A stretch of 32,707 nt of DNA. It comes from Euryarchaeota archaeon UBA136. GTDB lineage: Archaea > Thermoplasmatota > Poseidoniia > MGIII > CG-Epi1. Below, one piece after another: positions 31,647 through 32,707 of this stretch. Positions within the stretch are counted from its first letter, which is position 1. Every line of letters starts with the position of its first letter. The notes under the pieces are model-generated. The model did not search any database. It saw nothing but the letters and a program-made list of their open reading frames with translations, and was not told where the DNA came from. The stretch lies in contig DAXQ01000031.1 of the NCBI GenBank assembly GCA_002506485.1, positions 1 through 32,707 on the forward strand, given 5' to 3'. A program made the position numbers and the translations under genes.

Positions 31647-32498
31647 TCATAAATTATCGTAACGTTGCCAATAAGGCCTATTATCATCCTTTTTATCATC
31701 TTCCGTTTGTCTTTGTTCTGGAGTTAAAGCGGCTCTTCTAGCTTCTTCTTTTTTCCTTGCTTCTTTTTCATTCCTTTTTTTTTCTCTTTCTTTCTCTAAC
31801 AAGTTTACAGTGTCATCTTCAGCCTTCTTCTCATCCAATCTGTTGATTGCCTCAGACTTTTCTGTCGAAGTCCAAAATCTTTCAAGGATTTCAATTTCAT
31901 GGTTGTAGGAACCAGTAGGACTGGAATATTTCTTTCCATCGAACCACATACTTTCACAACTTGCGCATCCGTCAAGAGTTATTGTACTGGTAACTTTCTT
32001 CTTCATACTAGCTGTAGCCTTCTTAGTTAAATGTCCAGCTGCATTTACAACTTCTGCAGTCGTTAGAACTGCGCCAATTACTAAAAAAATTGGGTGATCA
32101 TCAAACGACCTAACCATATGACGTAGGTCCCAGCCAGTCACTGGTTGATAGTTAGCTACTTGATTCGGATCATATTGAAGTTCAATCTCAGACATTTTTT
32201 TATTACACAAGGCACAATTTAGATCACTTTCTTTACCCATTCTAATAAATTGCAAGAGAGCGTCTCTCACACGATGATCACCAGTCATCTGTTCAAGGGG
32301 ACTTCTTGTACCTTCGGCAAGCATTCCCACACTAAATTTTACTCCATCACATTCGTTACACATCAAAAGTCCATCTTCTTCTATTAGAGAACCTTTACAA
32401 CCTCTAGGGCATAAGTGGACAACATCTGTTTTCCCTCCGGCTTTCCACCTGCGATATTCATCCGAATCTTGAGATAAATTACTATCTTCTTCACTCAT
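31647..32498 (-). CDS. Zinc-ribbon protein with two zf-TFIIB-like units and a charged tail
   Basis: This 283-residue protein is not a family I can name. It has four cysteine pairs. The first ribbon is Cys30/Cys34 and Cys47/Cys50. The second begins LNCALCNKKM (Cys95/Cys98) and is completed only at Cys178/Cys181 in LDGCASCESMWFDGKKY, a pattern close to zf-TFIIB. The intervening residues include a hydrophobic run, about 136-155, that may be a membrane helix. Residues about 225-283 are a Lys/Glu/Arg-rich coiled coil ending in PYWQRYDNL. ATG 32498 is chosen because it overlaps the upstream stop (ATGAGTGA) and follows AGAGG. It precedes mcmA; a role with that enzyme is only suggested by position. 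Confidence 0.72.
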   Translation of the reverse strand: MSEEDSNLSQDSDEYRRWKAGGKTDVVHLCPRGCKGSLIEEDGLLMCNECDGVKFSVGMLAEGTRSPLEQMTGDHRVRDALLQFIRMGKESDLNCALCNKKMSEIELQYDPNQVANYQPVTGWDLRHMVRSFDDHPIFLVIGAVLTTAEVVNAAGHLTKKATASMKKKVTSTITLDGCASCESMWFDGKKYSSPTGSYNHEIEILERFWTSTEKSEAINRLDEKKAEDDTVNLLEKEREKKRNEKEARKKEEARRAALTPEQRQTEDDKKDDNRPYWQRYDNL

Positions 32499-32707
32499 CT
32501 CTAGGCCTCTCAAATCTCTTGATATATATCAACATTTTTCTATGTAGTTCGTCAGCCACTTTCTGAGCTTGACCCGGACCTACTTTCATTGGCTTCATCC
32601 AGAAGCAATAGACGTTAGTTCTAATATTATCCTTATAAAAATCAATAATACTACTAAAAAGGTCTTTTTCTTTTCCAGTTCTTCCCCAATCTACTAGTGG
32701 ATTATCA
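32491..32707 (-). CDS. C-terminal fragment of an unidentified protein, cut by the window end
   Basis: An open frame enters at the window edge and runs 71 codons to a TGA at 32491-32493. The peptide begins DNPLVDWGRTGKEKDLF, continues with TNVYCFWMKPMKVGPGQAQK, and ends KRFERPRDE; it is mixed alpha/beta with a basic end and resembles no family I recognise. Reality of the gene is supported by an uninterrupted frame and an eight-base overlap with the zinc-ribbon start, the arrangement of a coupled operon leading to mcmA. A palindromic TATA-like GATATATATC (32521-32530) lies within it and could serve as an internal promoter. Confidence 0.6.
   Translation of the reverse strand, partial: DNPLVDWGRTGKEKDLFSSIIDFYKDNIRTNVYCFWMKPMKVGPGQAQKVADELHRKMLIYIKRFERPRDE

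Noticed and set aside
1..32707. CRISPR arrays, insertion sequences or rRNA genes
   Set aside because: No regularly spaced direct repeats, transposase-like proteins, terminal inverted repeats or rRNA sequence were found.

Overview
The window looks like a piece of an archaeal chromosome, most likely from the Thermoplasmatota and possibly the marine Poseidoniia (Marine Group II/III). Archaeal markers are an aIF2-beta, an archaeal DnaG primase, an archaeal-type leucyl-tRNA synthetase, a short archaeal triosephosphate isomerase, and TATA boxes about 22-34 bases before many start codons, implying largely leaderless mRNAs. Bacterial-looking genes sit among them: GroES/GroEL, a receiver plus PEP-synthase-like protein, CcmA/CcmB, MsrB and a DUF1292-like domain. 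The lineage is inferred from gene content, not from a phylogeny. I see no insertion sequence, CRISPR array or integrase. Packing is tight, with no gene-free stretch over 200 bases.

Region 1 (1-9.0 kb): a short TraB-family protein; three genes on the minus strand (GT2 glycosyltransferase, aIF2-beta, four-PKD lipoprotein); a large protein combining receiver-like domains with a PEP-synthase ATP-binding module; a second PKD lipoprotein; and an endonuclease IV-like TIM barrel.

Region 2 (9.0-16.3 kb): leuS, then a membrane-anchored PKD/CARDB surface protein with a structured leader. On the minus strand follow pdxS, tRNA-Ala(CGC) directly upstream of it, and a DUF1292-like hypothetical protein.

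Region 3 (16.5-22.5 kb): dnaG, then a translationally coupled set of a 75-residue protein, pyrF, ccmA and ccmB. Facing it is the operon tdh-kbl-msrB, which converts threonine to glycine and acetyl-CoA and adds a methionine sulfoxide reductase.

Region 4 (22.5-32.7 kb): tpiA; groES-groEL with a striking inverted repeat at the predicted transcription start; pccB-bcp; hisS; a nucleotidyltransferase-type DNA ligase with a WGR-like N-terminus; tRNA-His(GTG); and mcmA preceded by a zinc-ribbon protein and a gene cut off by the window end. pccB and mcmA together indicate propionyl-CoA to succinyl-CoA metabolism, although the biotin carboxylase, epimerase and B12-binding subunit are not here.

I find no wholly new multigene system. 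The best leads are the groES inverted repeat, the receiver/PEP-synthase-like protein, the WGR-like ligase, the tRNA-Ala/pdxS arrangement, and convergent gene ends that interlock through a four-base YTAR stop motif.
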